From NCBI GenBank assembly GCA_041622675.1, contig JBFJYH010000009.1, positions 1 through 64,000 on the forward strand: DNA of 64,000 bases, written 5' to 3'. The notes below the pieces were generated by a model, which searched no databases, had not been told where the DNA came from, and saw nothing but the letters and a program-made list of their open reading frames with translations. The position numbers and the translations under genes are program-made. Positions 18,206 through 27,108 of this stretch are shown here, in pieces. The DNA is from Reddybacter sp041622675. GTDB taxonomy: Bacteria; Pseudomonadota; Gammaproteobacteria; Pseudomonadales; Porticoccaceae. Numbering within the stretch: position 1 is the first letter of the stretch; the number at the start of each line of letters is the position of its first letter.

Positions 18206-19552
18206 ATGACAGCCCTTCTAGCGCTCACCTTGGCCTTAGTCATCAGTACCCCAGTGCTGGGCCTCGAAACGGCTACAGATCAACAGGTATTTACCACCGA
18301 GCGCAGTGCCAAGGCCCTAAGCCACGCCCAGGCGGGGCTCGATAACGAGAGCCTGGATCAATTCACCCTGGGGCGCAGTTTTTTTACCGTCCCCTGGGTA
18401 GCGGCACCCGCTGCCACCACCGCCAGAGATGGCCTTGGGCCTTTGTTTAATGCCAACAGTTGCGCCAGTTGTCACCCCAACAACGGTGGTGGTAGTGCTA
18501 GCACACTCGCAGGCAAGGCTTTGGACAGATCCATTGTCATCCAGCTAGGTCGCTTAACGACAGAATCATCGTCAAACACCGATAAAGTCAACCATTTACC
18601 CGACCCCATCTATGGCCACCAGCTGGCGATTAACGGCACGCATCGGGTTCCCTTTGAAGGACAGATTAAAGTAGACATCCAAACGCGGCCTTTCACCTAC
18701 CCCGACGGCGAACAAGTCACGCTGTTACAGCCTCTCTTTAGGGCCAGCCAATTGAACTACGGCCCGCTTGCCCCAGAGACAATTCTCAAGCCCCGCCGCG
18801 CACCCGTTCTCATTGGCATGGGTTTGATTGAGGACATTCCGACAGCCCAAATTCTGCAACGCGCGGATGAGGCAGACCGCAACGGAGATGGCATTTCCGG
18901 CAAGGCCAGCTGGATACACTCCCTTGAAACCAACCAACAAAAACTCGGTCGCTTTGGCTGGCAGGCCACCACGACCTCGGTCACCGAACAGACGGCCAAT
19001 GCTCTACACAACGATATGGGGCTGACAAACCCATTGTTCCCCAATGAAAACTGTAACGCCGCACAAACCGCATGTAACAGCGCTTATAAGAGCAAGGAAC
19101 TGGATGTCCCCAGAGCTCGTCTACTGGCCATCAGTCACTACCTCAAACACCTGCGCGTGCCACGGCCCCAGCCACCCATACAACGGGAAGGCCGCCACTT
19201 ATTTGCTAGCGCCGGCTGCCAAGCATGCCATCAAATCGGCTATACCACCGCTACAGGTAATACAATAGACCCTTACAGTGATTTTCTATTGCACGACATG
19301 GGGCCTGAGCTTGCCGAAGGTAATGACAGTGACCGAGGTAAAATGTCCGAATGGCGCACCGCGCCCCTGTGGGGTTTGGGGCTAACAAAAACCTTGAACC
19401 CCAAGGCTGGATACTTGCATGATGGACGTGCCCTTACCCTGGAACAGGCTATTCTCTGGCACGGGGGAGAAGCTCAGACGGCAAAAGAACACTTCATCCA
19501 TTTGACGAAGAACCAGCGGGACATGCTTCTGTCCTTCCTGGAAACTTTGTAA
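18206..19552 (+). CDS. di-heme oxidoreductase (thiol oxidoreductase family, DHOR)
   Basis: Periplasmic c-type cytochrome of the DHOR/DUF1111 family usually found between imelysin genes. With the ATG at 18206 the protein has 448 residues and opens with a hydrophobic signal (MTALLALTLALVISTPVLG). Two heme sites are visible: CASCH at Cys86-His90 and CQACH from Cys338. GLGPLFNANSCASCH and the C-terminal YLHDGRALTLEQAILWHGGE are family hallmarks. The frame is open upstream to a TTG at 18095, but that codon overlaps a terminator. Function in iron reduction or oxidation is inferred from the neighbourhood. Confidence 0.88.
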   Translation: MTALLALTLALVISTPVLGLETATDQQVFTTERSAKALSHAQAGLDNESLDQFTLGRSFFTVPWVAAPAATTARDGLGPLFNANSCASCHPNNGGGSASTLAGKALDRSIVIQLGRLTTESSSNTDKVNHLPDPIYGHQLAINGTHRVPFEGQIKVDIQTRPFTYPDGEQVTLLQPLFRASQLNYGPLAPETILKPRRAPVLIGMGLIEDIPTAQILQRADEADRNGDGISGKASWIHSLETNQQKLGRFGWQATTTSVTEQTANALHNDMGLTNPLFPNENCNAAQTACNSAYKSKELDVPRARLLAISHYLKHLRVPRPQPPIQREGRHLFASAGCQACHQIGYTTATGNTIDPYSDFLLHDMGPELAEGNDSDRGKMSEWRTAPLWGLGLTKTLNPKAGYLHDGRALTLEQAILWHGGEAQTAKEHFIHLTKNQRDMLLSFLETL

Positions 19553-19580
19553 CCTTTCCAACAATTTCGTAAGAGTACGC

Positions 19581-20636
19581 ATGAACTATAAAGCGATAAC
19601 CCTAACGCTACTGTATTTGACCTTGGCAAGCCCCCTGCTTTTAGCAGCCGAGTCAAATGAAAACACGCAGCAGGCGTTTTTACAGGCACTGCAGGAGCAG
19701 GTCTTAATTCACGACAGCACTAAAGCCTTAAACGATATTCAACAACTCGAACTGTCATTAAACACGCTGCAAGAAAGCCCCACGCCACAAAATTTAACGA
19801 TTGCTCAAAACCTCTTCGCAGAATTTATCGCTTCTTGGAAAGCCGTTGAAACTGTCTATATTCTTGGGACTTTAGATGACAGCTACATTGACCACCCTCG
19901 CTATATTGATTATTTCCATCAGACAAAAGAGTCAATACCCAGCCAACTAGAACAAGCGCTAGATAGCGCTAAACCACTAGAAAACGTACTGTTTAAATAC
20001 TCAAGCAAAAGTATCAATGCCCTGGAGTACCTGTTGTTTCCCGACCCACGGCAAGGCGCTGCACAGAAAGCCATCAGCACACGCCGCATTGAAGCCGCTA
20101 AAATGGCAGCACAGAACATCACCTTTTGGCTCAGTGAAATTGCTCAAGGTTACCAATCGACAAACATCGTCGCCGCCGAAAACAAGGCGATCATCAGTCA
20201 GGTAGTAAATGCGCTTATCGACAGCAGCTACAAACTCGCCAACTGGCGAGTTGGTGAAGCCGCAGGGCTAAGTAAAAAATATGCGGGAAAACCTTCCCCG
20301 CAACGCTTGGAATACTACACTTCAAGCAATTCACGCCAAGCAATTCATAGTATTCTGCAAACCCATCGCAAAATTATTCACCGCGACGACGCCATCGACT
20401 TACTAGCCATTGCCAAAATTAACGATGCCGAGTCAGAACTTTTATTTATTCAACAACAAATTGACAGTGCCCTCGAGATACTCACTAACATGCCGCAACC
20501 GTTAGCCGAGCATATCGAAAGTCAGGCATTTCAAACACTGTATGACCAGCTCGATAAAATACATAACGCTTACTACTTCATACTGATTGACGCCTTAAAC
20601 CTGAACGCAACGATTATTGATGCCGATGGCGATTGA
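19581..20636 (+). CDS. imelysin-family protein (second copy)
   Basis: A 351-residue exported protein with a signal peptide (MNYKAITLTLLYLTLASPLLLAAES) and the imelysin-like helix-bundle organisation. The GxHxxE motif is degenerate: at the equivalent site the sequence is SINALE (Ser144, Asn146, Glu149), so the His is replaced by Asn. LEYLLFP follows as expected. It lies 28 bases after the di-heme oxidoreductase and its end overlaps the next gene by 17 bases, so the block is an operon. A second, diverged imelysin after DHOR is a recurring arrangement. Confidence 0.85.
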   Translation: MNYKAITLTLLYLTLASPLLLAAESNENTQQAFLQALQEQVLIHDSTKALNDIQQLELSLNTLQESPTPQNLTIAQNLFAEFIASWKAVETVYILGTLDDSYIDHPRYIDYFHQTKESIPSQLEQALDSAKPLENVLFKYSSKSINALEYLLFPDPRQGAAQKAISTRRIEAAKMAAQNITFWLSEIAQGYQSTNIVAAENKAIISQVVNALIDSSYKLANWRVGEAAGLSKKYAGKPSPQRLEYYTSSNSRQAIHSILQTHRKIIHRDDAIDLLAIAKINDAESELLFIQQQIDSALEILTNMPQPLAEHIESQAFQTLYDQLDKIHNAYYFILIDALNLNATIIDADGD

Positions 20637-21543
20637 CCCGTTCCACTGGCTGGGTCTGGACTATGTGTTCAACCCGCAAAAGCGTTTGTACTGGGGATAT
20701 CTACTCAGTACGGCGGCCATCGCGCTTTTTTATTGTGCGCTGAAGCGGCAATCTATTGCCGGCAGCCTCGATAAAAAAACGTGGTGGCACCCCTCTGCAC
20801 GCCTCGATTACAGCTATTTTATTGTCGCATCGATCATAAAAACCAGCCTGATATTACCCTGGATGCTAGGCGTGGGAGAAGTGACTTACTGGACGCTACA
20901 GCTGATGGAAACGCTGCTGGGTTACCAGGAAAAAATCATGATTGACCGCCAATGGATAGTCTTAAGTTATACCTTGGCGTTATTCTTACTCAGCGACCTG
21001 AGCCGCTACTGCTTACATCGGCTGATGCACGCCGTACCCCTACTCTGGAAATTTCATCAAATTCACCACAGCGCTGAAGTGCTCACCCCCATCACGTTCT
21101 ATCGTGTTCACCCCCTAGAGAACCTCCTATTTGGGCTGCGCTACGCCCTGGTCAGCGGCCTCATTAGCGGTATATTTATACACTTCTATGGTGCTAATCT
21201 GGCGATACTGGATATTATTGGCGTCAACGCTATCGTTTTTTCCTTCCATTTATTAGGCGATAACCTGCGCCACTCTGGCGTTCATCTGGGCTATTTTAAA
21301 ACGCTTGAAAAATGGTTTATCTCCCCCGCTCAACACCAATTTCACCACACGATCACAGGCACCACAGTGAACTATGGTGGGGTTTTAGCCCTATGGGATC
21401 GGCTATTCGGTAGTCTGCGTTTATCCGACCCGGAGGATCACTACCACTACGGACTGGACGAGACGACGACAAGGTTCGGTTCGGTATGGCAGCTTTTATC
21501 ACGGCCATTTCTTTCTTTCAAAAAAGAACATTCTTCAAATTAA
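20620..21543 (+). CDS. sterol desaturase/fatty acid hydroxylase family membrane protein
   Basis: Integral membrane di-iron enzyme of the fatty-acid hydroxylase superfamily. The histidine boxes that bind the two irons are intact: HRLMH, HQIHH and, near the C-terminus, HQFHH. Four or so hydrophobic segments lie between residues 20 and 220. ATG codons at 20620 and 20626 are both possible; either overlaps the imelysin stop. Known members hydroxylate or desaturate lipids. Here it sits between an imelysin and a di-heme peroxidase in what looks like an iron-regulated operon, where a DUF1513 protein is more usual; the substrate is unknown. Confidence 0.87.
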   Translation: MPMAIDPFHWLGLDYVFNPQKRLYWGYLLSTAAIALFYCALKRQSIAGSLDKKTWWHPSARLDYSYFIVASIIKTSLILPWMLGVGEVTYWTLQLMETLLGYQEKIMIDRQWIVLSYTLALFLLSDLSRYCLHRLMHAVPLLWKFHQIHHSAEVLTPITFYRVHPLENLLFGLRYALVSGLISGIFIHFYGANLAILDIIGVNAIVFSFHLLGDNLRHSGVHLGYFKTLEKWFISPAQHQFHHTITGTTVNYGGVLALWDRLFGSLRLSDPEDHYHYGLDETTTRFGSVWQLLSRPFLSFKKEHSSN

Positions 21544-21546
21544 TAT

Positions 21547-22701
21547 ATGCGTAAATTTACTCAATACACACTGACAGCAATCAGTATCTTATCGATGATC
21601 CCTAGCCTACCATTGGCGATAGCAGATAATGACCCAGCCAACTTGGGTCGCCAGCTATTTTTCGACAACAATTTGTCCCTTAACCGGAGCCAGTCTTGCG
21701 CCACTTGCCATAATCCAGCCGCAGGTTTTGTAGACAATCGCGACAATGGCGTTGACGCCGCTGTCTCCCTTGGCGATGACGGGACCTCATTGGGTGGGCG
21801 CAACGCACCGAGCGCCGCTTACGCCGCTTTTTCCCCCATGTTTCATTACGACGCGAAAGCCAAACAATATGTCGGCGGGCAATTTTGGGATGGGCGCGCA
21901 AAAGACCTTCAGGAGCAGGCCGGTGGGCCACCTTTAAACCCTTTAGAAATGCAGATGCCGGATACAGAGAGTGTTAAAAAACGCGTTCAGGAGAATGGCG
22001 CATATCGACAAAGCTTTAAGCAACTTTACGGCAAAAATATTTTTGCCAACAATAAGAAATTCTACAGTGCAATGACTGATGCTATTGCCGCCTTTGAGAA
22101 AAGTCGCTTTTTCTCACCATTCGACGCAAAGTACGACCGCTACTTAAGAGGAGAATATGAACTAAGCGCTCAAGAAGAACTGGGCATGTCACTGTTCTTT
22201 TCAAACAATAACACCAACTGCGCTACCTGCCATGTTTTACACCGCGAGGGCCACCCACGGGAGACCTTCACCAACTATCAATTCCATAACATTGGCCTAC
22301 CTACAAACGCCATTCTTCAAAACACTGATACACCCAGGCGCAACGTTGTCGACCACGGTCTACTCAACAATCCACAAGTCAAAAACGTAGAACACGACGG
22401 TAAATTTAAAGTCCCGACCTTACGCAATGTCGCCATCACCGCACCCTATATGCACAATGGTGTGTTTAAGAATCTCAAAACGGTAATGGAATTCTACGAT
22501 AAATTTAACAATCCAAAACGTATTAATAACCCAGAGACAGGAAAGCCCTGGCTTTCTCCCGAGGTGGAAAACACCATCAACCGAAAAGATTTGAAAGCTA
22601 GGAAGCTCAGCGATGAAAAAATAGACGCCCTCATTGCCTTTCTTAAGATACTGACAGATAAGCGTTACGAGCACCTTCTTACAGAGGCACCGAGTAATTA
22701 A
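21547..22701 (+). CDS. di-heme cytochrome c peroxidase (MauG/CcpA family)
   Basis: Periplasmic two-heme peroxidase-like protein. A signal peptide (cleavage near AIADN, about residue 27) is followed by CATCH heme sites at Cys51-His55 and Cys225-His229. FWDGRAKDLQEQA and the C-terminal KVPTLRNVAITAPYMHNG are strong family marks. 384 residues is typical. It begins three bases after the desaturase-type gene. It could protect against peroxide or oxidise a partner as MauG does. It ends only 18 bases from the convergent nlpD. Confidence 0.93.
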   Translation: MRKFTQYTLTAISILSMIPSLPLAIADNDPANLGRQLFFDNNLSLNRSQSCATCHNPAAGFVDNRDNGVDAAVSLGDDGTSLGGRNAPSAAYAAFSPMFHYDAKAKQYVGGQFWDGRAKDLQEQAGGPPLNPLEMQMPDTESVKKRVQENGAYRQSFKQLYGKNIFANNKKFYSAMTDAIAAFEKSRFFSPFDAKYDRYLRGEYELSAQEELGMSLFFSNNNTNCATCHVLHREGHPRETFTNYQFHNIGLPTNAILQNTDTPRRNVVDHGLLNNPQVKNVEHDGKFKVPTLRNVAITAPYMHNGVFKNLKTVMEFYDKFNNPKRINNPETGKPWLSPEVENTINRKDLKARKLSDEKIDALIAFLKILTDKRYEHLLTEAPSN

Positions 22702-22719
22702 CATAGCGCCACCGACGCC

Positions 22720-23595
22720 TTACAAACGCGGCAGTAAACGCATTGGATCGACGGGCTTGCCATTCTTACGAATTTCAAAATACAGACGCCCACTATTTTC
22801 AGGATCACCACCAACTTCAGCTATTTTTTGCCCTGCAACGACGGCTTGTCCTTCCTTAACAAGCATTTTACGATTATGGGCGTAGGCGCTAAGGTAGGCC
22901 TCACTGTGCTTAATGATTAGCAATTGACCATAACCCCTAAGCCCTCTTCCCGCATAAACCACCACACCAGGCGCTGCAGAGCCAACTTTGTGGCCTTTCA
23001 CCGACTGAATATTCAAACCTTTAAAGACACGATTGCTGTCGTAGTGACGTGCCACTTTGCCCTGTACTGGCCATTGCCAATGCCACTTACCTTTTGGCAA
23101 TGAAAGGGATTTTGGTGAAGTCACGCGGGTAGTTTTTTGTTCTTTTGGTTTCGCGACCTTGGGGCTTACAACTTTTTCTTTAACAACCGTACCAAGTGTG
23201 GCGGTAGTCACCCTTGCTGTTGGTACAGGTTTAGAGGGCGGTGCGTTAGTCCGACTCATATCTAAGGTTAAACGCTGGCCTGAATAAATATGATAAGGGT
23301 CTGACAAGCCATTAGCCCGTGCCAAGGCTTCCACACTTAACTCATAGCGCCAGGCAATCGCATATAACGTATCTCCCTGAGAGACGATATGGAAATTGAT
23401 TTTCTGACTGGGTGGTGGGGTGCGACTAATGACTGGCGCTGGAGTCGAGCCACAAGCAACGAGAAAAAGACAAAACATGACAACGAGAATCGTCCACTGG
23501 TTGGCACCATTCCCCCGGCCAAAGAAAAAACCTAGCAAGGTAGATATTTTCTCGCTCCCAAAATAAAGCCTATCAATGTGGTACTCGCCTGCCAC
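22720..23595 (-). CDS. nlpD: NlpD-like LysM/M23 lipoprotein (amidase activator)
   Basis: Envelope protein that activates cell-wall amidases at the septum. A hydrophobic stretch ends in lipobox FLVACGS (about residues 45-50), then a LysM domain (HIVSQGDTLYAIAWRYELSV) and a C-terminal M23/LytM domain from about 195. The LytM part has HKVGSAAPGVVVYAGRGLRG but lacks the full Zn-ligand set, as in NlpD. The ATG at 23595 overlaps the upstream gene and leaves a long 39-residue lead-in before the signal, so a downstream alternative start is possible. rpoS, which normally follows nlpD, is not present here. Confidence 0.88.
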   Translation of the reverse strand: MAGEYHIDRLYFGSEKISTLLGFFFGRGNGANQWTILVVMFCLFLVACGSTPAPVISRTPPPSQKINFHIVSQGDTLYAIAWRYELSVEALARANGLSDPYHIYSGQRLTLDMSRTNAPPSKPVPTARVTTATLGTVVKEKVVSPKVAKPKEQKTTRVTSPKSLSLPKGKWHWQWPVQGKVARHYDSNRVFKGLNIQSVKGHKVGSAAPGVVVYAGRGLRGYGQLLIIKHSEAYLSAYAHNRKMLVKEGQAVVAGQKIAEVGGDPENSGRLYFEIRKNGKPVDPMRLLPRL

Positions 23596-24493
23596 TCATG
23601 TATTCAAGTAATATCACCACAGCAAAGCCCACGACCATGAAGGTGAGCGCTGCAAACATCTGCGCATCACCAACGACGCCAGCATATTGCGAAGGCAGTA
23701 ATAAATGCAAGGCATCAACATCTCCATTACCAACCCCTGGCTCGGATGCTCTCCAGGGCCAAACCATCACTAGAGAACCCGTCAGAAAGCCTGTTAGCAC
23801 TGACAATGTTACTCCGTGAAAACGTTTCAAAAGCCATGAAAGAAAACGTGAAAACACCATAAGTCCAACGACACAACCGAGAGCAAAAATAGTCAGTAAC
23901 GAAAAATCTGCATGATTAATAGCACTAAGTATCACCGAGTACATGCCCAGTAAAAGTAGAATAAAGCTGCCAGATATACCCGGTAATATCATCGCACAAA
24001 TTGCCAGCATACCGGCGCCAAACACAGCCCACAATGTCGGTTCTGACTGCACGGGTGGGGCAAATGCACAGACCAAGGCGGCGCACAAACCGAGTAACAA
24101 AAATAAATATTCGCAAAAGCCTTTACGCCCTAACTGGCGCCATATAAACAAAATAGATGCCACGATTAAGCCGAAGAAAAAAGACCACAACAATAAAGGC
24201 TGTTCATTGAGAAAATAGGTAATTAATTGCGCCAGAGTCGCAATACTGAACAGAATGCCACTAAACAGCACCGCCAAAAAAGTCCCGTTGATACGCCGCC
24301 AAAAAACCCGGGGGCCATCACGAAACAAACTGACCAGGGCAAAGGGGGTACAGGCGCGAATGGAGCCCAATAGCTCTTCGTAAATACCTGAGATAAATGC
24401 GATCGTGCCACCCGATACGCCGGGCACAACATCTGCCGCGCCCATGGCCATACCTTTTAAGAACAACACTAAATAAGCACGAAAACTGTTCAT
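23573..24493 (-). CDS. DUF368 family membrane protein (PopT-type C55-P translocase)
   Basis: Polytopic membrane protein with about eight to nine segments and two repeats of the family motif: GAADVVPGVSGGTIAFISG near residue 18 and ALTILPGISGSF-like AMILPGISGSFILLLLGMY near 165. DUF368 proteins have been shown in other bacteria to recycle undecaprenyl phosphate across the inner membrane, which fits its position beside nlpD, a cell-wall gene. 306 residues is typical. It follows pcm by 12 bases. Confidence 0.9.
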   Translation of the reverse strand: MNSFRAYLVLFLKGMAMGAADVVPGVSGGTIAFISGIYEELLGSIRACTPFALVSLFRDGPRVFWRRINGTFLAVLFSGILFSIATLAQLITYFLNEQPLLLWSFFFGLIVASILFIWRQLGRKGFCEYLFLLLGLCAALVCAFAPPVQSEPTLWAVFGAGMLAICAMILPGISGSFILLLLGMYSVILSAINHADFSLLTIFALGCVVGLMVFSRFLSWLLKRFHGVTLSVLTGFLTGSLVMVWPWRASEPGVGNGDVDALHLLLPSQYAGVVGDAQMFAALTFMVVGFAVVILLEYMSGRRVPH

Positions 24494-24505
24494 GCTATGA
24501 GACCA

Positions 24506-25147
24506 TCAACGGGATGTGCCGCCAAGCAGAGGCACAAAACGTACGGACTCAATTACCTCCTCTTCAAAATTTTGCGTATCACCTTGACGCGATATCAAGC
24601 GTAGCTCCTGATGATCACCAGTACCCACAGGTATCACCAACAAGCCGCCTGGAGCCAATTGATAAAGTAATTCATCAGGCACCTGCTCGGGAGCAGCAGT
24701 CGCAATAATGCCGTCGTAGGGGGCATTTTCAGGCCAACCGACGCCTCCATCGCTGTGGGCGCTGACAATATTGCGCAGACTCAGCTGACGAAATAAGGTT
24801 CGAGCTTTAATTAACAAAGGTTTAATTCGCTCGACGGAATAAACCTCACCCACCAGCTGCGCCAATATCGCGGCCTGATAGCCTGAGCCAGTACCAATTT
24901 CCAGGACACGCTTCAACGGCCCGCGAGACAGCAGGATCTGCGTCATTAAAGCGACGATATAGGGCTGGGAAATTGTTTGAGCGTGACCAATAGGCAGGGC
25001 CGTGTCTTCGTAGGCGCGATGGGAAAGGGCTTCGTCGAGAAATAAATGGCGTGGGGTCACGCGTATGACATCGAGTACCTTTTGATCTGTAATACCCTGA
25101 TCTTTGAGCCGCTGAACAAGGCGCCCACGAGTGCGTTGCGAGGTCAT
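24506..25147 (-). CDS. pcm: protein-L-isoaspartate O-methyltransferase
   Basis: Repairs isoaspartyl residues using S-adenosylmethionine. Visible are LPIGHAQTISQPYIVALM, the SAM-binding motif LEIGTGSGYQAAIL and DGIIATAAPEQVP. The frame extends to a TTG at 25201, but starting at ATG 25147 gives MTSQRTRGRLVQRL, the N-terminus conserved in Pseudomonas-type Pcm, so this start is chosen (213 residues). In most relatives surE lies between truD and pcm; here only about 80 bases separate them and surE is absent. Confidence 0.95.
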   Translation of the reverse strand: MTSQRTRGRLVQRLKDQGITDQKVLDVIRVTPRHLFLDEALSHRAYEDTALPIGHAQTISQPYIVALMTQILLSRGPLKRVLEIGTGSGYQAAILAQLVGEVYSVERIKPLLIKARTLFRQLSLRNIVSAHSDGGVGWPENAPYDGIIATAAPEQVPDELLYQLAPGGLLVIPVGTGDHQELRLISRQGDTQNFEEEVIESVRFVPLLGGTSR

Positions 25148-25225
25148 ACCCACCCCGTCAAAATCCACTGAGCCCACCATGCTCCCCCTTACCTTCGACA
25201 AAAATTCAGCAAAAAACTGCAGAAA

Positions 25226-26206
25226 CTATAGCATAGGCCTCGGCGCTGGCGTATCGACTTTCAGTAACTCACGTAACACCGTTGTTGCGTAAGTACCAAC
25301 CGGCAGCCTGAAAGATAAACACAGGTCCCGACCCTGCCAATGCCATTGCAGCTGCTGGGGTCGCAACAGCAAATTGCGCCGCTGTTGCTCGAGACCATGA
25401 TGTTCAAGGGCGTGACACCAAGGCTGATAATCGGCCAATACTTTATTTTCCAGTTGCGACAATTCACCTATTGAACCCGCCCTACCACGTCCCCACAACG
25501 GCCCCTGGGGGACAACCTCACCCTCGAACACTTGCGACCAATTGTTTTGTTTCACTCGCTCTGCAAGCACCTGATTAAACAAATAGGAGCGGGCCGCCGA
25601 TATGTAGATTGCCTGGCGCCCCGCCATTTTCCGCTGGCGACGACGGCGCAACAAGCGATCAGCTTCCACTAAATTTTGACCCTCAATACCGAAGCGTTGC
25701 TCACCAAAATAATTCGGCACGCCTGTTTCTGAGATCAGTCTCAAGCGCTCTTCAAGTCTCTTGCTGTCGCTAGACTCACTCACCTTGCGCAGGCGAATGG
25801 CAAAGTGATTACTTTGATGACTCCCTCGGCGCAATTTGCGTTGATGTCTCACCACTTGCAGCACTTCACAACCGGGTATTGCCAACGCAGACATGCGCCA
25901 CTCATCGGTCTGAGGGACACTAAACCATTGCGTTGTAATCGCATGGCGATCTTTCATACCACAAAAACCAACATCTCCTTCAGCTACATTCGCCACTTCT
26001 GCCAGTGCCGCAGCTACCCAGCGGGTATTTTGCTCACGTTTACGAATTTTCAGACAAACGTGCTCCCCCTCTCCGCTAAAACTCGCCTCATCAAATATTT
26101 CATCCACCACAAAATCTTCAGGCACTGTCTTTAGCTCGGCAGAACCCGCCAATATTGGATAGGCGTGGGCAAAATTGCGCGAAAATTGGGGCTTAGTTTG
26201 CGTCAT
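25226..26206 (-). CDS. truD: tRNA pseudouridine(13) synthase
   Basis: Makes pseudouridine at position 13 of tRNA-Glu. The catalytic Asp is in GFCGMKDRHAITTQW, and VPNYFGEQRFG and the TRUD insertion domain follow. 326 residues is a little shorter than E. coli (349). It lies in the ispD-ispF-truD-pcm order common in gammaproteobacteria, but is separated from ispF by 394 bases. Confidence 0.96.
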   Translation of the reverse strand: MTQTKPQFSRNFAHAYPILAGSAELKTVPEDFVVDEIFDEASFSGEGEHVCLKIRKREQNTRWVAAALAEVANVAEGDVGFCGMKDRHAITTQWFSVPQTDEWRMSALAIPGCEVLQVVRHQRKLRRGSHQSNHFAIRLRKVSESSDSKRLEERLRLISETGVPNYFGEQRFGIEGQNLVEADRLLRRRRQRKMAGRQAIYISAARSYLFNQVLAERVKQNNWSQVFEGEVVPQGPLWGRGRAGSIGELSQLENKVLADYQPWCHALEHHGLEQQRRNLLLRPQQLQWHWQGRDLCLSFRLPVGTYATTVLRELLKVDTPAPRPML

Positions 26207-26600
26207 TAATAGATCTCACAATCCGATATTGTTTCGTCGTTCCTTCCAGCATCTTTGCCCAGGCGCTGTAGCCTATGTCCGGGATTACCTGTGCACCAGT
26301 GGATTCCCTTCTTGTTCACCAGCTCCAATGCCACAGCCATCGACCACAGAATTCATCTGTTTTGCCAGCTAAATACTTACCGTCTCAAATAACTGCCCAC
26401 CCCGAACCCATCATCAATGGCCTATACGCCAGCCATGGTGGTGTGGGAGTAAGCACAAGAATTACTATTACTGACAGCAGAGCCATCGGCAAAAAAAAGC
26501 TATCGCAGTATTCGACTAAAGGCTAAATTTATTTTTAAACACAGATCTACTTCAGCACAGGGTAAGCAGTAAACACGGAACCAAGGTTTTCATCTATCAC
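26207..26600. other. gene-free interval between truD and ispF
   Basis: No open frame here has family features, and no strong hairpin with U-tract was seen. An open + strand frame (26275-26526) ends in an ordinary-looking but unrecognised peptide; I do not support it as a gene. The interval is unusual because the neighbouring genes are nearly abutting. Confidence 0.5.
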
Positions 26601-27104
26601 TCAATCGAGTGACTCAAGAAGGACTGTCGCCAAACAGGCAATGCCCTCGCCCCTGCCAGTAAAGCCGAGGGTTTCCGTAGTGGTCGCTTTCACATTGATT
26701 TGCTCACAACGACAGGTCAGATCAGCAGCTATATTTTCCTCCATAGCCTCCCGGTGCGGCGCCATACGTGGCGCCTGAGCAATAATGGTTAAATCGGCAT
26801 TACCGAGCTGCCATTGATGCTGGGTTAGCAAGGCCATGACCTCACGCAGTAAATGCCGGCTGCTAATATTTTTGTAGCGTGAATCTGTATCGGGAAAATG
26901 ACGACCAATATCACCCAAACCCGCCGCACCGAGCAAGGCATCGCAAAGCGCATGGAGTAACACATCGCCATCGGAGTGGGCGAGCAACGGGCGGTGAAAA
27001 GGAATATTCACACCACCAAGCACAATATTCCCAAGCTCAGCACCCCCTTCTGAAGCACGATCACCAAAAGCGTGCACATCAAAACCCTGACCGACACGAA
27101 TCAT
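26601..27104 (-). CDS. ispF: 2-C-methyl-D-erythritol 2,4-cyclodiphosphate synthase
   Basis: Fifth step of the MEP isoprenoid pathway. The metal ligands appear in GQGFDVHAFGD (Asp-x-His) and PLLAHSDGDVLLHALCDALLG; DTDSRYKN and ATTTETLGFTGRGEGIA complete the active site. 167 residues, slightly longer than usual owing to a small insertion after residue 12 (DRASEGGAEL). It starts four bases after the ispD stop. Confidence 0.97.
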   Translation of the reverse strand: MIRVGQGFDVHAFGDRASEGGAELGNIVLGGVNIPFHRPLLAHSDGDVLLHALCDALLGAAGLGDIGRHFPDTDSRYKNISSRHLLREVMALLTQHQWQLGNADLTIIAQAPRMAPHREAMEENIAADLTCRCEQINVKATTTETLGFTGRGEGIACLATVLLESLD

Positions 27105-27108
27105 CTGA

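Noticed and set aside
26175..26526. Small + strand open frames in the truD-ispF gap
   Set aside because: No ribosome-binding site or recognisable family; one overlaps truD antisense.
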